A stretch of DNA of 64,000 nucleotides from Paenibacillus xylanexedens (GTDB lineage: Bacteria; Bacillota; Bacilli; Paenibacillales; Paenibacillaceae): the NCBI RefSeq assembly GCF_007676705.1, contig NZ_VEBF01000008.1, positions 62,001 to 126,000 of the forward strand, read 5' to 3'. Numbering within the stretch: position 1 is the stretch's first letter; every line of letters starts with the position of its first letter. Under the pieces are notes generated by a model. That model was not told the DNA's origin and did not search any database. It saw nothing but the letters and a program-made list of their open reading frames with translations. Positions 48,852 through 57,421 of the stretch are shown here, piece after piece. The translations under genes and the position numbers were made by a program.

Positions 48852-49886
48852 ATGAGAATTGCAATTGTAGGAGCAGGATCTTTGGGAACCATCGTAGGTG
48901 CATACCTTGCGGATGGCGGACTTGACGTTGAGTTAATTGATGCATATCAAGAACATGTAGATGCTTTAAATCAGACGGGTGCTAAAGTGACGGGTACCAC
49001 AGAGTTTCAGGCCAAAGTAAAAGCAATTACTCCTGATCAAAAATCAGGACAGTATGACCTTGTTTTACTTTTAACCAAACAACTCTACAACGATTCCATC
49101 CTTCAGGAACTACTTCCATTCTTGAATGAAGACAGTATGGTGTGTTCCTTGCAGAACGGGATTCCGGAAGAAAAAGTGGCGTCCATTGTGGGTGAAAAAC
49201 GTGTCATTGCTGGCTCCGTTGAATTTGGCGCTACGCTCATTGAACCGGGTGTGTCGAGCCTGACCATCGAGTACACTCAATTTAAGCAGTATGCTTTTCA
49301 AATTGGTGAATTAAATGGTGAAATCACCGAACGAATTCAGCGCGTGAAATCGGTGTTGGATCTTGTGGGTGGAACACATATTTCCGATAACCTCGTTGGG
49401 ACCAAGTGGTCCAAATTGCTGATCAACAATGCCTTCAGTGGTTTATCGGCTGCGTTAAATGGTGAATACGGGGACATTATTGATCATGAAGCCGGCATTG
49501 TGAGTGCAGCCCATATTGCGGACGAGACAATTAAAGTTGCTCGCGCCAATGGGGTTACCTTGGTTAAAATGAATGGATTCGACATCGCTTCACTCGAACT
49601 GAACAGCGAAGAAGAAATCCCTGAACGGGTGAAAACATTACGTTACGTGATGGAGCCCTCCAGACTGCTCAAAGCAAGCATGCTTCAAGATCTGGAGAAG
49701 AACCGCAAAACGGAGATTGATTATATTAACGGGGTTGTTTCAAGCAGAGCAGAGGGTACCGGAATTGCGACACCTTATAATGATTTAGTAGTAAAACTGG
49801 TCAAATCTGCTGAAGAAACTCAAACCATTCCTGATTTTGACACGAATATAAAAGCTTTTGAAGAACTATTAAGTGTTCAAAAATAA
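48852..49886 (+). CDS. 2-dehydropantoate 2-reductase (PanE/ApbA) family protein
   Basis: This 344-aa NAD(P)-dependent oxidoreductase has the Rossmann motif 'IAIVGAGSLGTIVGAYL', 'LLLTKQLYND', 'SLQNGIPEEK', the catalytic Lys in 'GTKWSKLLINNAFSGLSA' and a C-terminal helical domain with 'RKTEIDYINGVV'. PanE proper makes pantoate for CoA. In an operon with an acetoacetate decarboxylase-like gene under a LysR regulator, a catabolic role on a branched 2-oxo acid is as likely. A ribosome site AAGGAGG precedes the ATG. Confidence 0.85.
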   Translation: MRIAIVGAGSLGTIVGAYLADGGLDVELIDAYQEHVDALNQTGAKVTGTTEFQAKVKAITPDQKSGQYDLVLLLTKQLYNDSILQELLPFLNEDSMVCSLQNGIPEEKVASIVGEKRVIAGSVEFGATLIEPGVSSLTIEYTQFKQYAFQIGELNGEITERIQRVKSVLDLVGGTHISDNLVGTKWSKLLINNAFSGLSAALNGEYGDIIDHEAGIVSAAHIADETIKVARANGVTLVKMNGFDIASLELNSEEEIPERVKTLRYVMEPSRLLKASMLQDLEKNRKTEIDYINGVVSSRAEGTGIATPYNDLVVKLVKSAEETQTIPDFDTNIKAFEELLSVQK

Positions 49887-49903
49887 ATTCAATTATTCCA
49901 ACT

Positions 49904-49931
49904 AAAAGTCGCTAATATAGCGGCTTTTTTG
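49904..49931 (+). terminator. intrinsic terminator of the adc operon
   Basis: AAAAGTCGCTA (49904-49914) pairs with TAGCGGCTTTT (49918-49928), one wobble, 3-nt loop, then T. Confidence 0.8.
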
Positions 49932-50077
49932 TTGTATCAGTAAATCTAGTCAGGCTTGATTTTGCGACAGATAGAATATTCTTCGTGATTTTTGTTTCCT
50001 AAGATTATACAAAAAGGGGAATTAAATTTGATATAATATAGACTTGCTGGTTATTTTTCTATTCGAAGGAGATACAT

Positions 50078-50728
50078 ATGAGTAAATCTTGGGGGGAATT
50101 CGTCTTTTATTTGGCGGTGTTTGTCTTTGTTTTGTTTATGACCTGGAATGACTATTCACTATTTTGGACAATAGGTGGTGTAGTCGTTACCATTCTTATC
50201 GCATTTATTAAGCATGTTTTTTATCCTTTAGTATTTGATAAGCGTATAGATCGTTTAGAGTCCTTTTTATCCAAGCAGCAAAATACACCTGGGACCTACA
50301 TTATTTATGTTCTTGCAAACAGACTTGATAATGAGGTAGAACTAGTTATGGAGCAAATTATGCAGAAATATAAGCGAAGAACAACACAAGCACAGTTCAA
50401 GGCAGCTTACGGATTATATCGCAAGGATATGTTTGCCATTCGGCAAGCTGTACCTCATATCGGCTTATCGGACTACCGTACATATTACGAAACCATTCTA
50501 CTCTTGGAAGACGGGAAAAGTGAAGATGCGCGTGAAAGACTTCAATCCATTAAAAAAAAGTGGATGCGATCAACATTGCTCGCGGGTATTGAACTCAAAG
50601 CAGAAAACCGTGATACCGCCATCCAGCACGCTCATGAAGCACTTAACTCTTCCAGAGGTGTTAATCGTTATGTCTTGTATAAGGAATACGAAAGAGTATT
50701 ACCAGAAGTTGTTGAACACATATCGTAA
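50078..50728 (+). CDS. two-helix membrane protein with TPR-like cytoplasmic domain, unknown function
   Basis: This 216-aa protein has two adjacent N-terminal membrane helices (about 8-24 and 30-52). A cytoplasmic helical part of about 160 residues follows, with repeats in TPR style ('YVLANRLDNEVELVMEQI', 'AAYGLYRKDMFAIRQAV', 'YYETILLLEDGKSEDARERL', 'TLLAGIELKAENRDTAIQHA'). AAGGAG precedes the ATG. It is the only intact member of a three-copy family in this window; the copies at 12657 and 34500 are broken. I do not recognise a named family. The alternating helices suggest a protein-binding scaffold at the membrane. Confidence 0.75.
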   Translation: MSKSWGEFVFYLAVFVFVLFMTWNDYSLFWTIGGVVVTILIAFIKHVFYPLVFDKRIDRLESFLSKQQNTPGTYIIYVLANRLDNEVELVMEQIMQKYKRRTTQAQFKAAYGLYRKDMFAIRQAVPHIGLSDYRTYYETILLLEDGKSEDARERLQSIKKKWMRSTLLAGIELKAENRDTAIQHAHEALNSSRGVNRYVLYKEYERVLPEVVEHIS

Positions 50729-50831
50729 ACTCGACATGTTTATTAGCTTTTCCAGCCACTGGTTAAGAAGGAATGATCAAAAAAATAGCTTGCTGTATAA
50801 GGAACTAATAACCGTTGGATAATAATTACAT

Positions 50832-50860
50832 TGACAACTGCAGGTTTTTCCAAAATAATA
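50832..50860 (+). promoter_or_regulatory. promoter of codBA
   Basis: TTGACA (50832-50837), 17 bp, AATAAT (50855-50860). Transcription would start near 50867, just before the PyrR hairpin. Confidence 0.75.
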
Positions 50861-50881
50861 GAATGTAATTGAATACTGGTA

Positions 50882-51041
50882 CCTTTAATTCAGTCCAGAG
50901 AGGCTGGCAAGGGCAGCGGATTTCATAATCACGCGAGAATCAGGGCATATTCCGTAATAGGATGCTCTGTGTCTTCGCGCGGGTTATGATGCAAAAAGAG
51001 GCTACTTGTCAGTGTATAACTTGACGAGTAGCCTTTTTTTT
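50882..51041 (+). promoter_or_regulatory. PyrR-dependent transcription attenuator upstream of codB
   Basis: The leader holds AGTCCAGAGAGGCT (50892-50905), matching the PyrR-binding loop consensus ARUCCnGnGAGGYU, in a hairpin closed by CCTT/AAGG (50882-50912). Next is a terminator: AGGCTACTTGTCA (50999-51011) with TGACGAGTAGCCT (51022-51034) and a T run. CTGGCAAG (50904-50911), the 3' side of the PyrR hairpin, can pair instead with CTTGTCAG (51005-51012) in the terminator's 5' arm. That gives the three exclusive structures of pyr attenuation. PyrR-UMP binding should stop transcription into codBA when pyrimidines are plentiful. Confidence 0.85.
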
Positions 51042-51086
51042 CTGCTTTTTTTGGTATCAGATACACTTTATGTTGGGGGTATTCTG

Positions 51087-52364
51087 ATGAGCAAACAAGA
51101 TCAAGAATTTTCATGGCAAGCCGTGCCGAAAGCGCAAAGAAACCACTTTTGGAAGACGTTATCCGTCATGTTGGGTTTCACTTTCTTCTCTGCAAGCATG
51201 CTGGCAGGAGGGACATTGGGCGTCAGCTTGACGTTCATGGAGTTCATTGGCATTGTACTTGCAGGCAATCTGGTGCTCGGTATCTATACAGGGGCACTGG
51301 CACATATCGCTGCCAAAACAGGCCTGTCCACACATTTGCTCGCTAAATATGCGTTCGGTGCGAAAGGGTCGTATCTGCCCTCGTTCCTGTTAGGCTTCAC
51401 ACAGGTCGGATGGTTCGGAGTCGGGGTAGCCATGTTCGCGATTCCGGTCGCCAAAGCCATGGACTGGAACGTGTACCTGCTAATCATCGTGTTCGGACTT
51501 GCCATGACAGCATCAGCCATCTTCGGCATGAAGTCACTCGTCATTCTCGGATATATCGCGGTTCCTGCGATTGCCATTCTCGGTGGTTACTCCATGTTTG
51601 AAGGTGCAGGTTCACTAGGTGGTCTGCAAGGGTTGCTTGATTACACGCCGACACAGACTCTTACCGCGGCGGCAGCATTGACGATCTGTATCGGATCATT
51701 CATAAGCGGCGGAACGCTGACACCCGATTTTGCCCGATTTTCCCGGACATCGAAACAGGCCGTTACCGCAACAGTGATTGCATTCTTCCTGGGTAACTCA
51801 CTCATGTTTCTCTTCGGTGCAGTTGGTGCGATGGCCTATAACCTGGCCGATATCTCGGAGGTCATGTTCCTGCAAGGATTGATCATCCCGGCAATCATCG
51901 TTCTGGGCCTGAATATCTGGACAACCAACGATAATGCACTGTACGCTTCGGGTCTTGGTTTTGCGAACATCACCAAAATCTCAAAGAAATTCTTCGTCAT
52001 CGTAAACGGTATCGTGGGTACCGTATTCGCCATGTGGATGTACAACAACTTTGTCAGTTTCCTGAATATACTGGGCGCGGCGGTACCATCCATCGGGGCT
52101 ATTATTATCGCAGATTACTTCATTGTGAAACGTAGAAACTATAAGCCATTTGCCGACATGTCATTCAAAAATGTAAACTGGGTAGCGATGGTGGCTTGGG
52201 CCATCGGCGTGGCATTCGCCCAACTGGCTCCTGGCGTAACACCATTGAACGCACTGCTTGGTACAGCAGTGGCTTATATCGTCTTGATGCTGATTGTTCC
52301 TGCGAAAGAATCCAAAGAAATGGGGAAAATAAATGATTATACAGAACGCAAAATTGCGGGGTAA
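51087..52364 (+). CDS. codB: cytosine permease
   Basis: This 425-aa, 12-helix transporter of the nucleobase:cation symporter-1 (NCS1) family starts at the ATG at 51087, 7 nt after GGGGG and 45 nt past the attenuator. 'SMLAGGTLGVSLTFMEFIGI' in TM1, 'FTQVGWFGVGVAMFAIPVAK', 'SGGTLTPDFARFSR' and 'WTTNDNALYASGLGFANI' are typical of CodB. It brings in cytosine for the deaminase encoded by the overlapping codA. Confidence 0.93.
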   Translation: MSKQDQEFSWQAVPKAQRNHFWKTLSVMLGFTFFSASMLAGGTLGVSLTFMEFIGIVLAGNLVLGIYTGALAHIAAKTGLSTHLLAKYAFGAKGSYLPSFLLGFTQVGWFGVGVAMFAIPVAKAMDWNVYLLIIVFGLAMTASAIFGMKSLVILGYIAVPAIAILGGYSMFEGAGSLGGLQGLLDYTPTQTLTAAAALTICIGSFISGGTLTPDFARFSRTSKQAVTATVIAFFLGNSLMFLFGAVGAMAYNLADISEVMFLQGLIIPAIIVLGLNIWTTNDNALYASGLGFANITKISKKFFVIVNGIVGTVFAMWMYNNFVSFLNILGAAVPSIGAIIIADYFIVKRRNYKPFADMSFKNVNWVAMVAWAIGVAFAQLAPGVTPLNALLGTAVAYIVLMLIVPAKESKEMGKINDYTERKIAG

Positions 52365-53601
52365 AGAAGGACTATGGAATATCGTTGTAAAAGAAGGCAA
52401 GTTCGAACGAATCACTCAATCGTTGGAAGTGACCGAAAATGAGGAGATCCTGGATGTCAACGGATCGCTTGTGCTGCCACCGTTCATTGAGCCGCATATT
52501 CATCTCGATACAACGCTTACTGCAGGCGAGCCAGAGTGGAATCTAAGCGGAACGCTGTTCGAAGGCATCCAGCGCTGGTCAGAGCGCAAGGCTTTCTTGA
52601 CACATGAGGATGTCAAAACACGCTCCAAAACAGCACTGAAGTGGCAAATGGCACAGGGCATCCAGCATGTACGGACACATGTGGACGTTACCGATCCGAG
52701 CTTGATTGCCGTTAAAGCGATGCTTGAAGTAAAAGAAGAAATGGCTCCATATATCGACATCCAGCTTGTTGCTTTCCCACAGGAAGGCATTCACTCTTAT
52801 CCAAACGGTGCAGAATTGCTGGAAGAGTCACTGAAGATGGGCGTTGACGTGGTCGGCGGCATTCCACACTTCGAATTCACGCGGGAATACGGCGTTGATT
52901 CAATGAAAGTTGCGTTTGATCTGGCTGAAAAATACGACCGTCTGATCGACATCCATTGTGATGAAATCGATGACGAGCAATCCCGTTTTGTTGAAGTTGT
53001 TGCCAAGGAAGCTTATGAACGTGGACTGGGTTCACGCACAACGGCAAGTCATACAACCGCGATGGGGTCATATAATGACGCTTATACGTACAAATTGTTC
53101 CGTTTGCTGAAGATGGCCGATTTGAACTTTGTCTCCAATCCGCTGGTCAACATTCACCTGCAAGGACGCTTCGACACGTATCCGAAGAGAAGAGGGCTGA
53201 CGCGTGTCAAAGAGTTGCAGGAAGCAGGTCTGAATGTGTGCTTTGGTCACGATGACATCTTCGATCCTTGGTATCCGCTCGGTACAGGCAACATGCTGCA
53301 AGTACTGCACATGGGGATTCATGCTTCGCAGTTGCTTGGCTATGATCAGATCGTGAATTCAATTGACCTTATTACAAAAAACAGTGCAAGAACGTTACAC
53401 ATCGAGGATGTATACGGTATTGAAGAGGGTAAGCCTGCCAACTTTATCGTTCTTGAAGCAGAGAATGAATATGAGGCCGTACGCAAACAATCCGGAGTGC
53501 TGTATTCCTACAGAGGCGGTCGTAAAATCGCGGAATCCAAGCCGCGGGACACATCCATCATTTTTGAGGGTGGTTCAGAGAAGGTTACTTTCAATAAATA
53601 A
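52333..53601 (+). CDS. codA: cytosine deaminase
   Basis: This 422-aa amidohydrolase converts cytosine to uracil and ammonia for pyrimidine salvage. Metal ligands are seen in 'PPFIEPHIHLDTTLT' (H-x-H), 'IDIHCDEIDD', 'ASHTTAMGSYNDAY' and the catalytic Asp in 'CFGHDDIFDPWYPLGTGNM', all as in E. coli CodA. The ATG lies 32 bp inside codB with GGGG 7 nt upstream, so the genes are coupled. Both fall under the PyrR attenuator. Confidence 0.94.
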   Translation: MIIQNAKLRGKEGLWNIVVKEGKFERITQSLEVTENEEILDVNGSLVLPPFIEPHIHLDTTLTAGEPEWNLSGTLFEGIQRWSERKAFLTHEDVKTRSKTALKWQMAQGIQHVRTHVDVTDPSLIAVKAMLEVKEEMAPYIDIQLVAFPQEGIHSYPNGAELLEESLKMGVDVVGGIPHFEFTREYGVDSMKVAFDLAEKYDRLIDIHCDEIDDEQSRFVEVVAKEAYERGLGSRTTASHTTAMGSYNDAYTYKLFRLLKMADLNFVSNPLVNIHLQGRFDTYPKRRGLTRVKELQEAGLNVCFGHDDIFDPWYPLGTGNMLQVLHMGIHASQLLGYDQIVNSIDLITKNSARTLHIEDVYGIEEGKPANFIVLEAENEYEAVRKQSGVLYSYRGGRKIAESKPRDTSIIFEGGSEKVTFNK

Positions 53602-53623
53602 TGAAGAAGAACTAATCCCATTA

Positions 53624-53650
53624 AAAGTCGCTATTTAAGCGGCTTTTTTT
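53624..53650 (+). terminator. intrinsic terminator of codBA
   Basis: AAAGTCGCT (53624-53632) pairs with AGCGGCTTT (53638-53646), one wobble, followed by TTTT. Confidence 0.8.
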
Positions 53651-53740
53651 GCTTTTTCACCTTTTTCACCTTTTATACTGCCTGGCCTTTACGATGAATT
53701 TTATAAGGAACATGAAAGGTATCAACAGACAAATTGAAAA

Positions 53741-53765
53741 ACCTCCCTATGTTAATAGAGGAGGT
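53741..53765 (-). terminator. probable terminator of the minus-strand HAD/ABC operon
   Basis: ACCTCC (53741-53746) and GGAGGT (53760-53765) form the stem; on the minus strand it is followed by TTTTTC. It lies 55 bp past the HAD stop. Confidence 0.55.
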
Positions 53766-53819
53766 CTTTGTGTACTCATATTTTTGCCACAGAGAGTAGA
53801 GTACTGCTTCTTGTTTTTT

Positions 53820-54599
53820 TTACAACAATCCAGCCCATTTCAGACCATGCCAGATCCCATCCTGCTCTGCCCTTGCTGTAACATGAGACGCCAGTTGTTG
53901 TAGAGAATGCGGGGCGTTGCCCATGGCAATGCTGCAGCCTGCATAACGGAACATCTCCAGATCATTGAAGTTATCGCCAAAAGCATACACATCTTCAGGG
54001 GAAAACCCCGTTCGGTCTGCAAGTCGGGAAACACCTTCGGCTTTGGAACCTCCGGCGGGCAGAACGTCCATGGACAACGGATGCCAGCGTACAAAGTGGA
54101 GATCACGAAACCTTTCACGGTATACCGTTTCCTCATCTGAGGAGCAGAATAACATCGTCTGATAGATGAGTCTATTTGTACAAAAGCTTTTGCTAAACCC
54201 AGGATGCGTGACACCAAGCGAAGTTAGACAAAGGTCTACATGCGGATGATATTCCTGACTGCAGCTCATCTGTGAATGATCCAGATAAACGAGTGGATGT
54301 TCCGACAACTCAGCGAATGCAGACAATTGCTCCAAAGCTTCCGAACGGATGGGATTACTGTGAATGAGTTCTCCTTGATGCATCACATATTGTCCATTGA
54401 AACTAACATAAGACTCCAGCTCCAGTTCAAGCCGCACTTGTTCCAACATAAACGGAGATCGTCCTGAAGCTAAAGCGACCACATGTCCGGCTTCCTTTAA
54501 TGCAAGAACAGCTTGCTTGGCGGAAGCGGGAATTCGATTATGGCGGTCCAGCAACGTACCATCAATGTCAAAGAAAATCAGTTTCTGGTTTTGAGTCAT
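53820..54599 (-). CDS. HAD-family phosphatase (Cof type)
   Basis: The protein is 259 aa from the ATG at 54599, 9 nt after AAGGAG. HAD motifs: nucleophile Asp11 and Asp13 in 'IFFDIDGTLLD', motif II Ser in 'VALASGRSPF', Lys in 'PAGGSKAEGVSRL', and acidic motif IV in 'YAFGDNFNDLEMF'. The large C2-type cap fits the Cof/YbiV subgroup, which removes phosphate from sugar phosphates and other small metabolites. Its start follows the ATPase stop by 4 nt. It is the last gene of the operon. A second HAD phosphatase stands near the operon's start. Confidence 0.88.
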   Translation of the reverse strand: MTQNQKLIFFDIDGTLLDRHNRIPASAKQAVLALKEAGHVVALASGRSPFMLEQVRLELELESYVSFNGQYVMHQGELIHSNPIRSEALEQLSAFAELSEHPLVYLDHSQMSCSQEYHPHVDLCLTSLGVTHPGFSKSFCTNRLIYQTMLFCSSDEETVYRERFRDLHFVRWHPLSMDVLPAGGSKAEGVSRLADRTGFSPEDVYAFGDNFNDLEMFRYAGCSIAMGNAPHSLQQLASHVTARAEQDGIWHGLKWAGLL

Positions 54600-54603
54600 A
54601 ACG

Positions 54604-55653
54604 TCACACTCCTTCACCGCTGACGGAAGAAAGACTCAGACTGACTTGTTCATTCAGGGCGAAAGGAAGAGGGGAGATGACTTCCCAACGTTTGGTATCA
54701 CTGCGAATATCATAGTGAAATTCTTTCCCTTGAAACTGAACATTGGCGATCTCTCCCATTATTCCAGCTTCACTGGAAGGTTGCAAATGGAACTCATCAG
54801 GCCTAACGGGATACAACCCGTTGGATTTAAAATAGTTCGCAACATGTTTGCCAGGCCAAGCAATATTTGTACCGCCCTCAGGGATGAACATATCTGCATC
54901 CCAGTGACCTTTGACCAAATTCGACTTCGATACAAACCTCGCCACGAATTCGGTCTCTGGCCGCAAATAAATCTCCTGGGGCGTGCCAGCCTGTTCAATC
55001 CGACCATCCTTCATCACGATAATTCGATCAGCCATGGCAAGGGCTTCGCCCTGATCATGCGTAACATAAACTACGGCTGATTTCGTATTCCGATGTACTT
55101 GTTGAATCTCACGCCGCATATCCATGCGAAGCATGGCATCCAGACTGCTGAGGGGTTCATCCATCAGCAGTAATGAGGGCTGGGGAGCGATGGCGCGTGC
55201 AATAGCGACGCGTTGTTTTTGTCCTCCGGATAACTCATGCGGCATACGTTCGGCCAGATGAGACAGTCCCGACATATTCAGGACTTCCTGAATGCGGTTC
55301 TGCTCGTTATTTTTAATATGAGGAGGTGTTGATTTATGTGTTCGGATGGGAAAACGGACATGTTCGGAAACATTCATATGCGGCCAAAGTGCGAAGGACT
55401 GGAACACCATGCCGATTCTGCGTTTCTCCGGAGGTAGCAATGTCCCTGAACCTGCAACTACCTTGCCATCCATTAGAACATTACCGCTGCTTGGCTGCTC
55501 AAATCCGGCAAGAATGCGCAGCAATGTGGTTTTTCCACAGCCTGACGGTCCAAGGATCGCGACGAATTCGCCATCCTTAATCGTTAAATCAATGGAATGA
55601 AGTGCCTGGTAACTTCCGAAGGATTTGCTGACCTGTTGAATCTGGATACTCAT
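54604..55653 (-). CDS. ABC importer ATPase (FbpC/AfuC/PhnT-like)
   Basis: This 349-aa ATPase has Walker A 'GPSGCGKTT' (about 36-44), Q-loop 'GMVFQSFALWPHM', signature 'LSGGQKQR', Walker B 'LLLMDEPLSSLD', the His switch 'YVTHDQ', and a C-terminal TOBE-like regulatory domain. The group is usually labelled ferric-iron or 2-aminoethylphosphonate import, but AfuC belongs to it and serves hexose-phosphate uptake. It overlaps the permease by 4 bp. Confidence 0.9.
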   Translation of the reverse strand: MSIQIQQVSKSFGSYQALHSIDLTIKDGEFVAILGPSGCGKTTLLRILAGFEQPSSGNVLMDGKVVAGSGTLLPPEKRRIGMVFQSFALWPHMNVSEHVRFPIRTHKSTPPHIKNNEQNRIQEVLNMSGLSHLAERMPHELSGGQKQRVAIARAIAPQPSLLLMDEPLSSLDAMLRMDMRREIQQVHRNTKSAVVYVTHDQGEALAMADRIIVMKDGRIEQAGTPQEIYLRPETEFVARFVSKSNLVKGHWDADMFIPEGGTNIAWPGKHVANYFKSNGLYPVRPDEFHLQPSSEAGIMGEIANVQFQGKEFHYDIRSDTKRWEVISPLPFALNEQVSLSLSSVSGEGV

Positions 55654-57404
55654 GACTTCACTCCCTTACGAGTTGCCCAACGTTGAGCGATGAGCAAAAT
55701 AACTCCGCCTGCCGCAATAAGTGCGACAATCAGACTGGACAATGCAGTTGAATAGAGGGTATCTCCTGCCTGTTCAAAACTAAATATGGTAACACCAATG
55801 GTCTGTGAACCTGATGAATATAACAATGCCGATACAGTAAGCTCTGTCAGGGCAGTCAGGAAGACCAACATACCTCCGGTCAGAATACCCGGCAGCAGTA
55901 AGGGCAGCAGAACAGCAGTCCATTTACGCCAGAAACCGGCTCCGGATATCCGCGCGGCTTCTTCCATGGATGCATCCAACTGCATGAATGAAGTGACACT
56001 TGAACGGATCTGAAGAATAAGGAATCGGCAGATGTAGGCAATAAACAAAATGGTCATGGTACCATAGATGCCAGGGTTCCAACCGGGAATCGGCTCCATC
56101 CATACCAGAATCATGGACAGTGCGAACACAATGCCGGGTAGTGTATAGGGAACAGCAGTGGCCAGTTCGGCCATTTTATTGAATTGATTAGGCTTTCGAA
56201 CTCGTATATAAGCAAATCCTGAACCAATAATCAGACAAGCCAGCATTGTGACAAGAGAGAGGACCAAGCTGTTCTGGATCGCCTGCCATACACGCTCATT
56301 CTCGAAGAGAATATATCTATAATTGTCCAGGGTCATATTGGCACGAGTCAGCCCGAGACCATACGCTCTTTTTAAAGACATCGAGATCATTGAAGACAAC
56401 GGAATAATTGTAATCAGTGCGAGACCTGCCCATATGGAGAAGGTCAGCGGCTTGCGCATGCGACCCAAATTATACCTTGGGGTAAGATCGGGTTGCATCG
56501 TATCCGAAGCATGACTTTTACGTAAAAGAATCCATTGCAACAGACTGCCGACTACCGCAGCAGCACCGAGTAGTACAGATAACGATGCACCACGGGCAAA
56601 TGCCGAAGGCCCGAATCCGATAATCTCTTCATATATAAGTGTACTGAGAACGGAAATATTCACAGGTGTGCCCAGGAAGGCAGGTATTCCGAAATTGTCC
56701 AGCGAAGCCAGAAAAACCAGCAATCCGCCCGCCGTGAGACCCGGAAGAGCAAGAGGCAATGTAATACGACGGAAGACCTCGATCCTGCTGGCACCACCGG
56801 CTCTAGCCGCCCACTCCAGATCACGCGGGATTTTGCGGAGTACATCCAAAGTGAACATATACACCAACGGAAAATGATGAATACCCATCACAAACACGAT
56901 GCCGCCCATACTGTACATGCTCCAAGGAGCCAGATCGGGATGAATCCATTGCAGCAGATGTGCGAGCCAGCTCTGTGACCCGGTAAATGAAGACCAAGAT
57001 AATGTGAGAACATAAGAGGGAAGAATAAAACAAAGCATGATCCCCATATGAAGGGCCGATTTGTGTCGTATATCCGTATAGGCGACGACCCAGGCCAGTG
57101 CAGTTCCAATCACGAGCGAGAACACGGTTGAACCGATGACGATATATACAGTATTGCGTAATGTGGACCAGAAGCGCTCCTGCTGAAGCAATTCGTTATA
57201 ATGTGATAACGTTAACCCTTGCTCACCCTGAAAGCTGAGAAGAACCAGCTTCAGGATGGGGTATACAAAGAATAATAGAACAGCTATAGCACCCAACAGG
57301 GCGATCAATCGATTCCAACGAAACAGGCCGGGGAGGGAGAAGATGGACTTGCGCCCGTTATCTTGCCCCCTAAGAATGATCATGTTTCTCTTCAATTTCT
57401 CCAT
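55650..57404 (-). CDS. ABC importer permease, two fused domains (FbpB/AfuB-like)
   Basis: This 584-aa protein has about 12 helices made of two binding-protein-dependent permease domains in tandem. The EAA loops are 'DLEWAARAGGASRIEVFRRI' in the first half and 'DASMEEAARISGAGFWRKW' in the second. The fused form is typical for FbpB/AfuB/PhnU-type importers. An N-terminal extension of about 30 basic residues precedes TM1. TTGGAG is 8 nt before the ATG. Confidence 0.9.
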   Translation of the reverse strand: MEKLKRNMIILRGQDNGRKSIFSLPGLFRWNRLIALLGAIAVLLFFVYPILKLVLLSFQGEQGLTLSHYNELLQQERFWSTLRNTVYIVIGSTVFSLVIGTALAWVVAYTDIRHKSALHMGIMLCFILPSYVLTLSWSSFTGSQSWLAHLLQWIHPDLAPWSMYSMGGIVFVMGIHHFPLVYMFTLDVLRKIPRDLEWAARAGGASRIEVFRRITLPLALPGLTAGGLLVFLASLDNFGIPAFLGTPVNISVLSTLIYEEIIGFGPSAFARGASLSVLLGAAAVVGSLLQWILLRKSHASDTMQPDLTPRYNLGRMRKPLTFSIWAGLALITIIPLSSMISMSLKRAYGLGLTRANMTLDNYRYILFENERVWQAIQNSLVLSLVTMLACLIIGSGFAYIRVRKPNQFNKMAELATAVPYTLPGIVFALSMILVWMEPIPGWNPGIYGTMTILFIAYICRFLILQIRSSVTSFMQLDASMEEAARISGAGFWRKWTAVLLPLLLPGILTGGMLVFLTALTELTVSALLYSSGSQTIGVTIFSFEQAGDTLYSTALSSLIVALIAAGGVILLIAQRWATRKGVKS

Positions 57405-57421
57405 TCAGACAGCTCCAATCC

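Noticed and set aside
50433..50822. 129-codon frame overlapping the 50078 gene
   Set aside because: It is an out-of-frame overlap with a well-supported coding gene and has no ribosome site.
50882..50990. T-box or SAM riboswitch in the codB leader
   Set aside because: The AGAGAGG text recalls both, but there is no T-box TGG sequence or SAM core. The PyrR loop and its alternative pairing explain it fully.
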